From DHVE2 group archaeon (GTDB lineage: Archaea; Thermoplasmatota; Thermoplasmata; Thermoplasmatales; Aciduliprofundaceae), in assembly GCA_027023265.1 (NCBI GenBank), contig JALVVV010000054.1, forward strand, positions 1 through 64,000: DNA of 64,000 bases. Direction: 5' to 3'. The position numbers and the translations under genes were made by a program. Positions 17,901-25,992 of this stretch are shown piece by piece. Position 1 is the first letter of the stretch, and every line of letters begins with the position of its first letter. The notes under the pieces are model-generated. The model made no database searches. It saw nothing but the letters and a program-made list of their open reading frames with translations, and was not told the DNA's origin.

Positions 17901-20032
17901 AGGTCCGGTAAATCGGTTCTTTGAATCACGTTTATCACTATGCTGGCATATAGAGAGTATAGGTTTCCATCATATGCTCGTGCGAATATGTGGTGCTGTC
18001 CAAGGCTCAAATTGGAGAGATCCAGGGTGTAGTTCCATGATGCAGTTCCGTTTGCCGGAATCCAATTTCCCCTGTCTATCTTTACCTCAACCTCCTGCAC
18101 AGAGCCATCTGGGTCACTGGCGTTTCCTGATATTTTTATGGTTGCTGTTTCTGGAAAGCTGCTGTTATTAACGGGAGATTCTATTGAGCAGGATGGCGCC
18201 TCGTCATCATCGTTTGTTTTCAGGGTGTAAACCTGGTGAAGCATCTCACCCCATTCTGTTTCTTTAAATATGTAAAAAGAGGAATCTACCTGCGATTCGG
18301 AGTCAGTTTCGGCCATTATTATTTTTCTTGAAGAAGTATCATAATCGTAGAAATTTATGACGCTGTAACTAACGTTCTCTATTAATCTGTTTGCCCAGTA
18401 CCTTACCAGGGTATTGTTAACATGGGATAAAAGCTGTTTTGCAAAATCCCCCACATCTTTTCCGTTGCTCCAGTACTGGGAATCAGCAGATACCGTGTCG
18501 TTGAATGCTGCCCTTATTTCAGAGTTCTCTGTTCCTGCGTCCTTTCTTATTGCCTGCGCTAATTCATTGTAAGCTTCCATAAACCTGTAATCCCACCGCG
18601 TAACATTTATTGCAGCCATGGTTACAACGCACTGATGGTCGTTTTCGTCATCAACGTGCTCCACAAAGCTGTATGCGAACTGCTCCGGATTTTGATTGTA
18701 ATTTTCCGTTAAATTGGTTAGTATTGCGTTGTAGTCCCAGCCATCACTGCCTTCTGTGTGCTCGGAAGCCACGATTATATTTGCCGCTTCTTTGATTTGA
18801 TAATTGTCCGCACCAGCGTCCATCAGACACGCATCGTAGCCCCAGATATCTATGCTCCTTCCTATATTCTCTTTGATGTTATCCGCCGCTTCTTTGAGGT
18901 CTTCCAAACTCAGATGAGTTCCTGAGGTGTCATCCCACATTGCCCCGCTGTAGTCACCGCCATGGTCCCACAGGTCTAAAAAATAATACTCAGCTGGATA
19001 ATTTTTTACTGTCCATTCCACAAATTCTTCAAGGGTTTGGGGATCGCCCATGTCCACCTCCGAGCTCATCCATGGGGCGGAAGAGGATATATCATCGTAT
19101 CCCCCTGATTTTATCTTTATTAACTTTGAATCGCCATTGCCGTTTCTGTCCCAGAGAACTATTACATTTACCTCCCCGCTTGCAGATGCTTTATATCCAT
19201 TTTCCATTTCATCTATATCGCCGTAGCTTGATGAATTCAAGTTGTTATCCGCATCCATGTACACCATAAATGTCCATTTAGCCACTGCTCTTCTGTGAAA
19301 TGTTGCAAATTCTCTATTAATCGTATGATAGGTTTTCTTTTTAGGCTCCACTTTCTCACTGATTATTTGCCAGTCTGTGTAATCCATGGTGGTATAATTT
19401 TTGAAAATCCACGAATCTTCCGACTCTTCTTTTACGGAAATACCATGTGAAAATATTGAAATATTGCGGATCGGGAAATATCCTTTTTCTACCTCTTCAG
19501 GAGGGGAAATTTTTCCTTTTTCAACGTAAGCTATAAACAAGTTGTTTCGGGAGTTCCAAGCTACTATCACTTTTCCGTCGTAATATACCGCGGTAGTTGT
19601 TGATTCTTTATCGCTTATCTTTATCCCTTTCCATGTCCCGTTTTCTTCGTAATATAACCAAGGCCTGTGGTTTATTGATGAAGATACAAATACTCCCTTA
19701 TTTGATATGTACCAGTTTGCGTAACTTCCTCCAACGTACTCTTTTTTGCTCCAGTTTCCATTGTATTCTCTGAAGTAGGTGTTTATTTCACGGGATTGCG
19801 TTGCATACAGTAAGTATATTTTTCCCCCTTCCGAGACGTGCCGTTCCCACATCACGTTTTTATCTAAGATTTTTTGGTGCGTTGAGTTACCGTAATACAG
19901 TGTGGAGTTGCTTATCCATACTTTAAAATCATCATTGACTTTGATGCTGTTGCCGTGCATGAAATACATGCCGCTTCCAAATAACATTACGATTAAAATT
20001 CCAATAACAGCAACTTTATTTGCAGGACTCAT
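14882..20032 (-). CDS. Giant surface clostripain-family (C11) protease with adhesion-like repeats
   Basis: A 1716-residue protein with an N-terminal signal/anchor (IGILIVMLFGSGMYF). The C11 peptidase spans about residues 250-600: start KWTFMVYMDADNNLNSS, His in WDHGG, Cys in GYDACLMDAG. An Ig-like domain (about 610-690), a CARDB-type domain (about 700-790) and a NEW3-like segment follow. A module of about 220 residues begins ILLVDDDGGANFQEYFEDAL and recurs in the S53 protease at 51185. Then come a PKD domain (about 1150-1245) and FG-GAP/VCBS-like repeats to about 1640 (DVTNDGKNDLLIGG). It ends VPEFTSSATLFLLIFIFMLF with Arg-rich residues, resembling a PEF-type archaeosortase sorting tail. It probably digests extracellular protein. 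Domain limits are estimated by eye. Monocistronic. Confidence 0.88.
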   Translation of the reverse strand: MSPANKVAVIGILIVMLFGSGMYFMHGNSIKVNDDFKVWISNSTLYYGNSTHQKILDKNVMWERHVSEGGKIYLLYATQSREINTYFREYNGNWSKKEYVGGSYANWYISNKGVFVSSSINHRPWLYYEENGTWKGIKISDKESTTTAVYYDGKVIVAWNSRNNLFIAYVEKGKISPPEEVEKGYFPIRNISIFSHGISVKEESEDSWIFKNYTTMDYTDWQIISEKVEPKKKTYHTINREFATFHRRAVAKWTFMVYMDADNNLNSSSYGDIDEMENGYKASASGEVNVIVLWDRNGNGDSKLIKIKSGGYDDISSSAPWMSSEVDMGDPQTLEEFVEWTVKNYPAEYYFLDLWDHGGDYSGAMWDDTSGTHLSLEDLKEAADNIKENIGRSIDIWGYDACLMDAGADNYQIKEAANIIVASEHTEGSDGWDYNAILTNLTENYNQNPEQFAYSFVEHVDDENDHQCVVTMAAINVTRWDYRFMEAYNELAQAIRKDAGTENSEIRAAFNDTVSADSQYWSNGKDVGDFAKQLLSHVNNTLVRYWANRLIENVSYSVINFYDYDTSSRKIIMAETDSESQVDSSFYIFKETEWGEMLHQVYTLKTNDDDEAPSCSIESPVNNSSFPETATIKISGNASDPDGSVQEVEVKIDRGNWIPANGTASWNYTLDLSNLSLGQHHIFARAYDGNLYSLYASIVINVIQRTDLPDLVINSSDIHLSNTTPEEGKMINISATVYNTGNNNSYNVNVSFYVDKIDEEHMIRTVNYGNITEGEYVTKNISWSTSGYAGKHRIYVYADSTKSIAELNESNNIAWKNITVMGYAINMSCKDNQSEISRGNVARYEIFVNNTGTYEDTYDLEITAPENWSAELTSYSVTLQPYSGTMVYLYVKSPENAVSGERADITVTGISEGNSSKSAKIVTTTTIRPPILLVDDDGGANFQEYFEDALNGGGYKYDVWNVSLNGSPSFEELENYEIVIWETGAEYRNTLTSGDQKNLTYFLKTGGRLYLSSQDVLWDLTNGVNGYINNEFIKEYLQVTYVNNDVGYSQVSGVKNDPISGDFSLINLTYPQGITNYDDEINVSSSAVIIFKNSSSGNATASRYNSGVFRTVFTAFSFVAVENNNNTTGSLLMNNIISWLMVSGDNAPLTPSAPDGPDEGETGVWYRYTTNTIDPDNDTVAYIFNWGDGNVSVTPYVPSGKTVNLAHKWLKPGTYMVNVRAIDSRGAISPVSDSLEVTVKSNTTVTLLTPLNNSEAKGEVNITGLASDPISGNFDEIWNMNYGSAVLHGAQAIGDVTNDGKNDLLIGGDDGVISVFEWNGTNFSEIGNITDPSGKGDNPEGYAIGDLNGDGIKDIAVAWKYDFSAFEWNGSAFRIIGDIWGKNTSFNFTGCAIGNIDGNGINEVVLSLKTLNGTSEIIVLYLVNNTWKEKAEWKDPYENQSAPEVSVADLYGNGIDEIIATPGNQAVVLQWNNNSLVAHYICKNFPENASGIAVGNFDGKSNDEIAIGLDSPEIYVFRWNGSAYQEIYNKTWSNESPVLTAIAAADINFDGITDLIVGTNFIHVLEWNGTRFKELYTLNATDMGTLSAVYAGDLTNNGKEEIVAGNVQPDNNSEFHVRVFQYHDAISKVEISIDDPSFENPIKVNGTNRWYVVYNLSSLGGGYHRIYVRAFNGYTYVVRYYVVYVPEEVPEFTSSATLFLLIFIFMLFIRRGRRIF

Positions 20033-20121
20033 TATATACTCTAAATTAGGAGTTTATTTAAACTTTCCTCGGTATTTACCGTGAAATATTAGCTGTGTAA
20101 AAGTATGGTATATATCTTGCG

Positions 20122-21291
20122 ATGTTCTGCGAAAATAATAAATCGGGTGTTGGACATGACCAGTCAATGGTTAAAATCCTCCACACGATTAAGGAATTAT
20201 CCTCGATAGTGGTCACATTTGTAATCTTGCTAATTCTCCTTACTAATTTTGTTACCATGTTTTACTCCGCCTGGTACATTATTCCGTTCATTGGAGATAA
20301 GTACTTTGCCATTCCATTTTACATACTGGTTCCAGTGCCATTACTTTTCGCAATAGTAAGGGGTTTGGCAGCTTACGGATGGTACCTGTTTTTGGTTGCT
20401 GCAATAACAACGAGCGTCACGCTTTTAATGGTTAGGGGTTTTCCAAAGTACCTGCGTAAGCTGAAGAGCTCTCCGCTTTCGTACGAGACAAATTCCGTGC
20501 AGGAGTACGCAGAGATATTCTCCATGGTTCTTTTCCTGGATATTTTAGTGGTATTTATAATGAGAATGTTCAGCGTGAAAACACCTTCAATAGGTATTGA
20601 AAACACGCCCCTGTATTTTCAAATGCTGTCACTCCTTCACGCGTCGGTGTACGAGGAGATTGTAACGAGGCTTGCCTTTATTGGCATACCCGTGTTTATA
20701 TGGAGATTGCTGAGGCGAAATAAATACGGAGACAATGTAAAGTTCTGGCATATTTTTGGAGGAACTAACAGATTTGAAATTCCCGAAATAACTTTCATAC
20801 TGATCTCTGCGGCCATATTTGGAATTGCGCACACGCCCGCATGGGGCTGGTGGAAATTCGTGCCCACGTTCATAGCAGGAATCGCTATGGGTTATCTCTA
20901 TGTGAAGTACGGAATGCACATGTCCATACTTATGCACTTCACCACCGATTTTATGACAATACCCATGGCTTTTGACTCGCGATTGTACCTGATTTATTCC
21001 GTGCTCCTTATTGTTGTTGTGGTTTTAGGCTTCATATTCACCATTTCATATTCCATTAAAATTTTGCAGCATTTCTCCGTGGTAGGAAAGAATAGAGGAA
21101 AGAAAGCGAATATGGGCATGCCGGTGGCACCATGGATAGATATTAAATGTCCAAACTGTGGCTCCCAGAAATTCGTTTATTTGGGCAACGGAAAATTACA
21201 ATGTGTAAAGTGCGGAACTATAATAGACGAGTATTCGGAGCAATCTCATCAATTAGATGATGAAGGTTCTCACCTATCACCTCCACCATGA
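20122..21291 (+). CDS. CPBP-family intramembrane metalloprotease with C-terminal zinc ribbon
   Basis: A polytopic membrane protein of about eight helices. The CPBP/Abi (CAAX-protease-like) motifs are EEIVTR, then FGIAHTP, then MHFTTD, whose Glu and His residues coordinate the metal and cleave substrates in the membrane. Residues about 345-375 add a zinc ribbon (IKCPNCGSQKFVYLGNGK, then CVKCGTII), an unusual extra domain for this family. ATG 20122 is the tracked start; ATG 20167 (MVKILHTIKEL) is an alternative, and the TATA-like TATATATC at about 20108 fits the later one better. The 3' end overlaps the convergent UPF0201 gene by 74 nt. Substrate unknown. Confidence 0.8.
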   Translation: MFCENNKSGVGHDQSMVKILHTIKELSSIVVTFVILLILLTNFVTMFYSAWYIIPFIGDKYFAIPFYILVPVPLLFAIVRGLAAYGWYLFLVAAITTSVTLLMVRGFPKYLRKLKSSPLSYETNSVQEYAEIFSMVLFLDILVVFIMRMFSVKTPSIGIENTPLYFQMLSLLHASVYEEIVTRLAFIGIPVFIWRLLRRNKYGDNVKFWHIFGGTNRFEIPEITFILISAAIFGIAHTPAWGWWKFVPTFIAGIAMGYLYVKYGMHMSILMHFTTDFMTIPMAFDSRLYLIYSVLLIVVVVLGFIFTISYSIKILQHFSVVGKNRGKKANMGMPVAPWIDIKCPNCGSQKFVYLGNGKLQCVKCGTIIDEYSEQSHQLDDEGSHLSPPP

Positions 21292-21595
21292 TATCTCCCA
21301 GAGGAACATCACCCACGGAAAAGCTGACTTTTCCCACAGTAGCAACCTGCTTGTTTAATTTAAACTCTATTCTGCTACCGTGCAGGTTTGATAGAAGAAC
21401 AGACCTTGCCGCGTCTCTAATTTTCTGCTCTTTCAGGAGCCTGGCAAACGTTGAGATGTCATAAGAGGTGCAAGTTATATTTCCTGCATTCACCGTGCAA
21501 TTTGCATCAGGGAATAGTGCGTGGATTGCATCAATAATCTTTTTTTCGTCTTCAGTCGGGTGCAGCTCTGCATTTATGTTTATTTTCAAACCCAT
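21218..21595 (-). CDS. UPF0201/COG1325 RNA-binding-type protein
   Basis: This 125-residue protein shows the family pattern: NAELHPTEDEKKIIDAIHAL, LKEQKIRDAARSVLL and FKLNKQVATVGKVSF. The family is restricted to archaea and is often listed as a predicted exosome-associated or RNA-binding protein, with structural likeness to ribosomal protein L5; its role is not proven. It is the third gene of a minus-strand operon, overlapping hxlB by 10 nt. Its 3' end runs 74 nt into the opposing CPBP protease gene. Confidence 0.8.
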   Translation of the reverse strand: MGLKININAELHPTEDEKKIIDAIHALFPDANCTVNAGNITCTSYDISTFARLLKEQKIRDAARSVLLSNLHGSRIEFKLNKQVATVGKVSFSVGDVPLGDIMVEVIGENLHHLIDEIAPNTRLL

Positions 21596-22122
21596 ATTGC
21601 ATGTCTCCTCCTCAGGTCTTCCTCGCTCTGAGAAGTCCTTTCCATGAGCTCAGATACCAGGGAATCCAACAAGATAACCGTGGATATTTCAAACATTGTC
21701 CCAAGCGGCGCGTAATTTCCATTGGTTTTCGGGACATTTACATGTATTACCACGTCTCCATATTTAGCAAGGGGGGAGTGCGCGTTGGAAGTAATTGCTA
21801 TTATTTCTGCACCTATATTTTTAACCACACTTGCCACAAGCAATGTTGATTTTGTCTTGCCCGTGTTAGATATCAAAATTACTGCATCGTCCTTTGTTAC
21901 CACAGGAGTTATGGTTTCACCTATGAAGTATGATGTAAATCCCAGTTGAACCAACCTCATTGCAAAAAATTTCCCGACGAGGCCACTTCTTCCAGAGCCG
22001 TATACAAATATTTGCTTACTTTTTTCTATAATGTCCACCACTTCTTTAACCCTTGAATCGCTCACAGAATCAAGCGATTTATTGGTGTTTGATAGTATGT
22101 ACCGGTACGCATCTCTGAACAT
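21586..22122 (-). CDS. hxlB: 6-phospho-3-hexuloisomerase (SIS domain)
   Basis: Interconverts hexulose-6-phosphate and fructose-6-phosphate in the ribulose monophosphate pathway, which many archaea run in reverse to make ribulose-5-phosphate. The 178-residue SIS-domain protein carries VYGSGRSGLVGKFFAMRL and ISNTGKTKSTL, the sugar-phosphate loops, and NGNYAPLGTMFEI, typical of PHI enzymes. The partner hexulose-phosphate synthase is not in the window. Its ATG overlaps the upstream stop by one base (TGATG), indicating tight coupling. With the transketolase operon at 29.5 kb it provides pentose phosphates. Confidence 0.88.
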   Translation of the reverse strand: MFRDAYRYILSNTNKSLDSVSDSRVKEVVDIIEKSKQIFVYGSGRSGLVGKFFAMRLVQLGFTSYFIGETITPVVTKDDAVILISNTGKTKSTLLVASVVKNIGAEIIAITSNAHSPLAKYGDVVIHVNVPKTNGNYAPLGTMFEISTVILLDSLVSELMERTSQSEEDLRRRHAIWV

Positions 22123-23129
22123 CAGGCTCCCTTCTTTCCCATCTTTCTCTGAATAACTCTCTCAGTGATAGTTCTCATGTACGCTGCATCGTGCTCTAAG
22201 AGAGGTGATGCTGAAATCACCCGTATATTGTACTCCTGTTCGTAAAGAGCGGTGGCAAAGGTTTCGAATTTCAAATCCCCTCTTTTTATTGGAGTTAGCC
22301 TCAGCTCGTTTCCGTTTTCGTATTCCACCCCTGAAAACTCCACGTAGTGCTCGTCACCCATGTACTTTTCCACCTTGTCCAGTACCCCCACAAAATCTTT
22401 TGGTTCTTTGAACTTCCCATCTTCTCTCGCGTGAATGTGGGCAAAGTTCACTATGGGCAACACGCCTTTAACTTTTTTCACTAAAGATAGTATTTCGCTG
22501 AGGGTCCCAAACAACTCCTGTTTCCCGGAGGTCTCGAATCCAAGCTTTGGCTTCAAATTAAGTTCCTTGTACCTTCCCTTTATTGCCTTTACATTGTTTA
22601 CGACGTTGTTCATTGCTTCTTTCTTTTTCAAACCACCGTAAAGGCCAATATGATTTACAACTATATCCGCACCCATCTCGTTTGCGAGTATGCCCCCCCA
22701 AACTATGTAATCTATTGATTTCTCGGTTAGCTCCCCGTTGCTCACAAGGTCCATATAATATGGGGTGTGCAAACTTAACTTCACATCAAGCTCCCTTGCC
22801 AGCTCGCTGAGCATGTTTAGCTCCTTATAGCTTGATGCTAAATTCCAGAAAAGCTGCAGCACGATATCCTCTTCCTCAAGTTCACTGTCTATTCCAATTG
22901 GAACGTAATTTCCTTCTTCGTCGGGACGGAGTGTTTCTACAATGATGGCATCTTCAACTTCCCTTGGTTTCATTCCAATCTCATCTATAACCGCACGCTC
23001 CTGGACATTTGCCCTTAGAAATTGAATTTCCATTGCGTGAAGTCCCATCCTGTGGGTATCCTCAATGGCATCCTTTAAAGTGCGACCTTTACATGAAAGA
23101 GGTATGCCTGCAAGACCAAACCTGAACAT
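22122..23129 (-). CDS. TIM-barrel AP endonuclease IV / sugar isomerase-like protein
   Basis: A 335-residue protein of the xylose-isomerase-like TIM barrel superfamily, closest in appearance to deoxyribonuclease IV. It has FGLAGIPLSCKGRTLKDAI, LSLHTPYYMDLVSNGE (first metal His), DIVVNHIGLYGG, LGFETSGKQELFGTLSEI and NFAHIHAR, which supply His, Glu and Asp ligands. An insertion at about residues 55-95 is longer than in the classical enzyme. Either abasic-site repair or an isomerase activity linked to hxlB is possible; the fused operon context favours neither decisively. First gene of the nfo-like/hxlB/UPF0201 operon; a TATA-like ATTATTATAG lies about 28 nt upstream. Confidence 0.72.
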   Translation of the reverse strand: MFRFGLAGIPLSCKGRTLKDAIEDTHRMGLHAMEIQFLRANVQERAVIDEIGMKPREVEDAIIVETLRPDEEGNYVPIGIDSELEEEDIVLQLFWNLASSYKELNMLSELARELDVKLSLHTPYYMDLVSNGELTEKSIDYIVWGGILANEMGADIVVNHIGLYGGLKKKEAMNNVVNNVKAIKGRYKELNLKPKLGFETSGKQELFGTLSEILSLVKKVKGVLPIVNFAHIHAREDGKFKEPKDFVGVLDKVEKYMGDEHYVEFSGVEYENGNELRLTPIKRGDLKFETFATALYEQEYNIRVISASPLLEHDAAYMRTITERVIQRKMGKKGA

Positions 23130-23205
23130 CTGTTGATGTTATGCGCTCACCTATAATAATCTTTTCGGGGGAAAAGAATTTAACTCTCATTGCATTACAA
23201 ATCCA

Positions 23206-24186
23206 ATGCTTCCTTACATGGTTGATTTTCAGAAACTCAGAGAGAAGATAATGGATAAGGGATACAACAAGGTTCTGCTGCAGCTACCTGACGGGTTAAT
23301 CACGTACGCGAGGGATATTGTTAAAGAGCTAAGTGATTTTAATGTTTTCCTGTCCTCAGAGCCGTGCTACGGAGCCTGTGATATTGTGGTCCACGAGGAT
23401 AAACTCACCGTGCAATTCGGGCATTCTGAAATACCAAATATACGGTATCCAGAAAACGTGATTTTTGTTGAAATGTTCAGCGATAAAAAATTTGATGATG
23501 TCGTTGAGAAATTCATCGAAAAAACAAGATGCGATAGCGTGGGCATAGTGGCATCTGTGCAGCATGTGAATCATGTTAGTGAGGTAAAAGCTCTTTTTGA
23601 AAAAAGGGGCATAACAGCGTTGATTGGGCAAGGAGATTCAAGGGTAAAGTACCCGGGGCAGGTGCTTGGATGCAATTTCTCAGCGGCAAGAGCTGTGGAT
23701 ATGGATGTTGATTGCTTCGTGCTGTTAGGTACTGGAGTGTTCCACGGAGTAGGTGTAAGAATAACCACTGGCAAGAAGACTTACGTTCTTGACCCGTTTT
23801 CAAACACAGTAACCGATGTTGAGGCAGAGGCAGACCGCATTGTGAGGCAGAGGTTCGGAGCAATTGCCTTGACGGAGCAAGCTGAGAGATTCGGAATAAT
23901 AATAAGCGATAAAATAGGGCAGAAGAGGGAGCGACTTGCGCTGACTCTTAAATCAATGATAGAATCTGCAGGTTTTGAAGCATACCTAATTTACGCAAAC
24001 AGAGTGGTGCCAGAGAACTTTTATTACGATGTTGATGCTTACGTGAATACTGCTTGTCCGAGAATCACCTACGATGATTACCTTAGATTCAGAAAACCGA
24101 TTCTTTCCCCTGTGGAGCTGCAAATTGCCCTGAAATACAAGCTATGGGAAAATTACTCCTTTGACGAGATAGTGTATGTGGATTAA
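23206..24186 (+). CDS. dph2: Diphthamide synthase radical enzyme Dph2 (Dph1/Dph2)
   Basis: Transfers the 3-amino-3-carboxypropyl group from SAM to the target His of elongation factor 2 using a non-canonical radical [4Fe-4S] cluster. The three cluster cysteines lie in SEPCYGACD, GQVLGCNFSA and NTACPRITYDD, spread over three repeated domains. The length (326 aa) is normal for the archaeal homodimer. ATG 23206 follows TTTAACT at about 30 nt; ATG 23218 (MVDFQKLREKI) is also possible. Dph5, the next enzyme, is encoded at 41442. Confidence 0.93.
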   Translation: MLPYMVDFQKLREKIMDKGYNKVLLQLPDGLITYARDIVKELSDFNVFLSSEPCYGACDIVVHEDKLTVQFGHSEIPNIRYPENVIFVEMFSDKKFDDVVEKFIEKTRCDSVGIVASVQHVNHVSEVKALFEKRGITALIGQGDSRVKYPGQVLGCNFSAARAVDMDVDCFVLLGTGVFHGVGVRITTGKKTYVLDPFSNTVTDVEAEADRIVRQRFGAIALTEQAERFGIIISDKIGQKRERLALTLKSMIESAGFEAYLIYANRVVPENFYYDVDAYVNTACPRITYDDYLRFRKPILSPVELQIALKYKLWENYSFDEIVYVD

Positions 24187-24249
24187 CCGAATCGTTTAAT
24201 GCTGTATTTTCAGGAAAACTTAAAATACGGTGTGAATTAATACTCTCGC

Positions 24250-25992
24250 ATGCACAGGGCAGTCTTAGCGATACTTGCAATAATACTTGTTTCGATTCTG
24301 CCTGCAATTTCTGCGGCTAATGCTAATGCGAGCCAAGAAAACAAGATACATGTTGATATGAGTACAAACAAGGGGACGTATCTTAATTTTGAGAGTATAA
24401 TCGTCACATACCATGTTTATTCGGAAAATGGGCGCGTTGTTTCTGGAGGGAACGGCACATGGTTTTTCAGGTATTCTTCAAACGGCACAGTTGTAGCGAA
24501 TGGAACTCTTGATGATTCTCACGGCTATTTTAAAATAAATCTTAAAAACTACAATATTTCCGCAGGAAGCGGTACAAGTTTTAGCATAAGCATCATTTAT
24601 AATTACAATGGCAATGCGGCACGCACCACATCTTATGTTTATGTCATTGGGGTGAATTATTTCCAGTTTAGCGTCAAGGTGGTGCCCTTTCCAGGTGGCT
24701 ATTATCCGGGAAACTATGTGGGCGTGGAGATTTTTGCTCCCGTGGGAGGTTTGCATGTGGATTACATTCACGTGAGTACCCCTCACTATCTCTGGTGGAA
24801 CGTCACTAATTTAAATCTCAATTACGAGGGCTTTGGGAGATTCAACTTTAAGATTCCAGAGTCATGGGCCCCTAAAACTACTGTTAATGTAACCGTGCAA
24901 ATTGCCGGAGTGAAGGAGGGTACAAGTTTCAACGTCACAATGAATTACGATATTTACATGGTAGTACACCACAGGGAAGAGCACATTCTTTCTGGAGAGA
25001 CCATAGGAATCGGCATTATCAACACTAATTCAATAAGAGGCTCTTATTTTCATTTTCAAATTCTTACAAAGGATGGGGATAGGGTTCTCTACGAGCGCTA
25101 CACATTCGACAATGTTACCGTTTTCACAGTACCTTCCAATTATTCCGGGTATCTGTTTGTTGTTTGTGATGTTTTCAATAACACAGGTAAGATTGCCACT
25201 TTAGAGAAGGTTGAGAAAGTAGATTATGCCAATTTAAATGTTTATTTTGACAGGGAATCGTACCATTCAGGAGATACTTTCAATGTTTATGTGAATATGA
25301 CATCTTACGTTATGAAAAATCCTGAATTTCAATATAGCGTTTACGGGATATACAAAGATGGAAACAGCAACCTTCTCTACCGGATAATCACAAAAAACAG
25401 AAGCATAAGCGTTCATGTACCAGATATCGCCCCCGTAAAATATGTGGTAAAGGTTATTGCAATCTCCGGCGCATTTACAGTTCAATCCTCATCGAGCATA
25501 GACTTTTCAAACTACATTAAAATAGATGCAAATGTTATCAGCAGATCCCCTTATGCCACAGGCGCTTTTACCCCTGGAGAAAACATAGAAGTGGCGTATC
25601 AGATATCCGGGAGTTTCAAGTATGGGGTCCTTTATTATGGATTGGGTAATTCTTTTTACACGAACCCTGGAAAGATGGTTATTCACGGGGACAAAAATGG
25701 AGTGTTCACTGTGAGCATACCTCAAGATGCAAACAGCGGTATTTACACATTTCACATAAAACTAATTTACAATGGGGGTGAGGTTGAAAAGGATGTTATG
25801 CTATTTGTAGATTCATCCCCTCCCTGGAGCCAGTATCTCATATTCACCGTTCCTGCGGGTGATTTTCTTACCATAATGGTAGTTCTATCCTCCGCAATAT
25901 TTGTTGTTATTTACGTGAAATATTCCCCAGAGAAACATAAAGGAACCAAAGATAAGAGGGTTGAAAATGATAAGGAACAAAAATCAAAGTGA
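24250..25992 (+). CDS. Secreted, membrane-anchored multi-domain surface protein
   Basis: 580 residues: signal peptide (AVLAILAIILVSILPAISA), an ectodomain of repeated beta-sandwich segments, and one C-terminal helix (LTIMVVLSSAIFVVIYVKY) with a short Lys/Glu-rich cytoplasmic tail. The segments (DMSTNKGTYLNFESIIVTYH, FDRESYHSGDTFNVYVNM, TPGENIEVAYQISG) look like alpha-2-macroglobulin MG2-type domains. Many Asn-x-Ser/Thr sequons are present. No catalytic motif or thioester is visible. It could be a surface structural or protease-associated protein. The 3' end overlaps the convergent aminotransferase by 9 nt. Confidence 0.7.
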   Translation: MHRAVLAILAIILVSILPAISAANANASQENKIHVDMSTNKGTYLNFESIIVTYHVYSENGRVVSGGNGTWFFRYSSNGTVVANGTLDDSHGYFKINLKNYNISAGSGTSFSISIIYNYNGNAARTTSYVYVIGVNYFQFSVKVVPFPGGYYPGNYVGVEIFAPVGGLHVDYIHVSTPHYLWWNVTNLNLNYEGFGRFNFKIPESWAPKTTVNVTVQIAGVKEGTSFNVTMNYDIYMVVHHREEHILSGETIGIGIINTNSIRGSYFHFQILTKDGDRVLYERYTFDNVTVFTVPSNYSGYLFVVCDVFNNTGKIATLEKVEKVDYANLNVYFDRESYHSGDTFNVYVNMTSYVMKNPEFQYSVYGIYKDGNSNLLYRIITKNRSISVHVPDIAPVKYVVKVIAISGAFTVQSSSSIDFSNYIKIDANVISRSPYATGAFTPGENIEVAYQISGSFKYGVLYYGLGNSFYTNPGKMVIHGDKNGVFTVSIPQDANSGIYTFHIKLIYNGGEVEKDVMLFVDSSPPWSQYLIFTVPAGDFLTIMVVLSSAIFVVIYVKYSPEKHKGTKDKRVENDKEQKSK

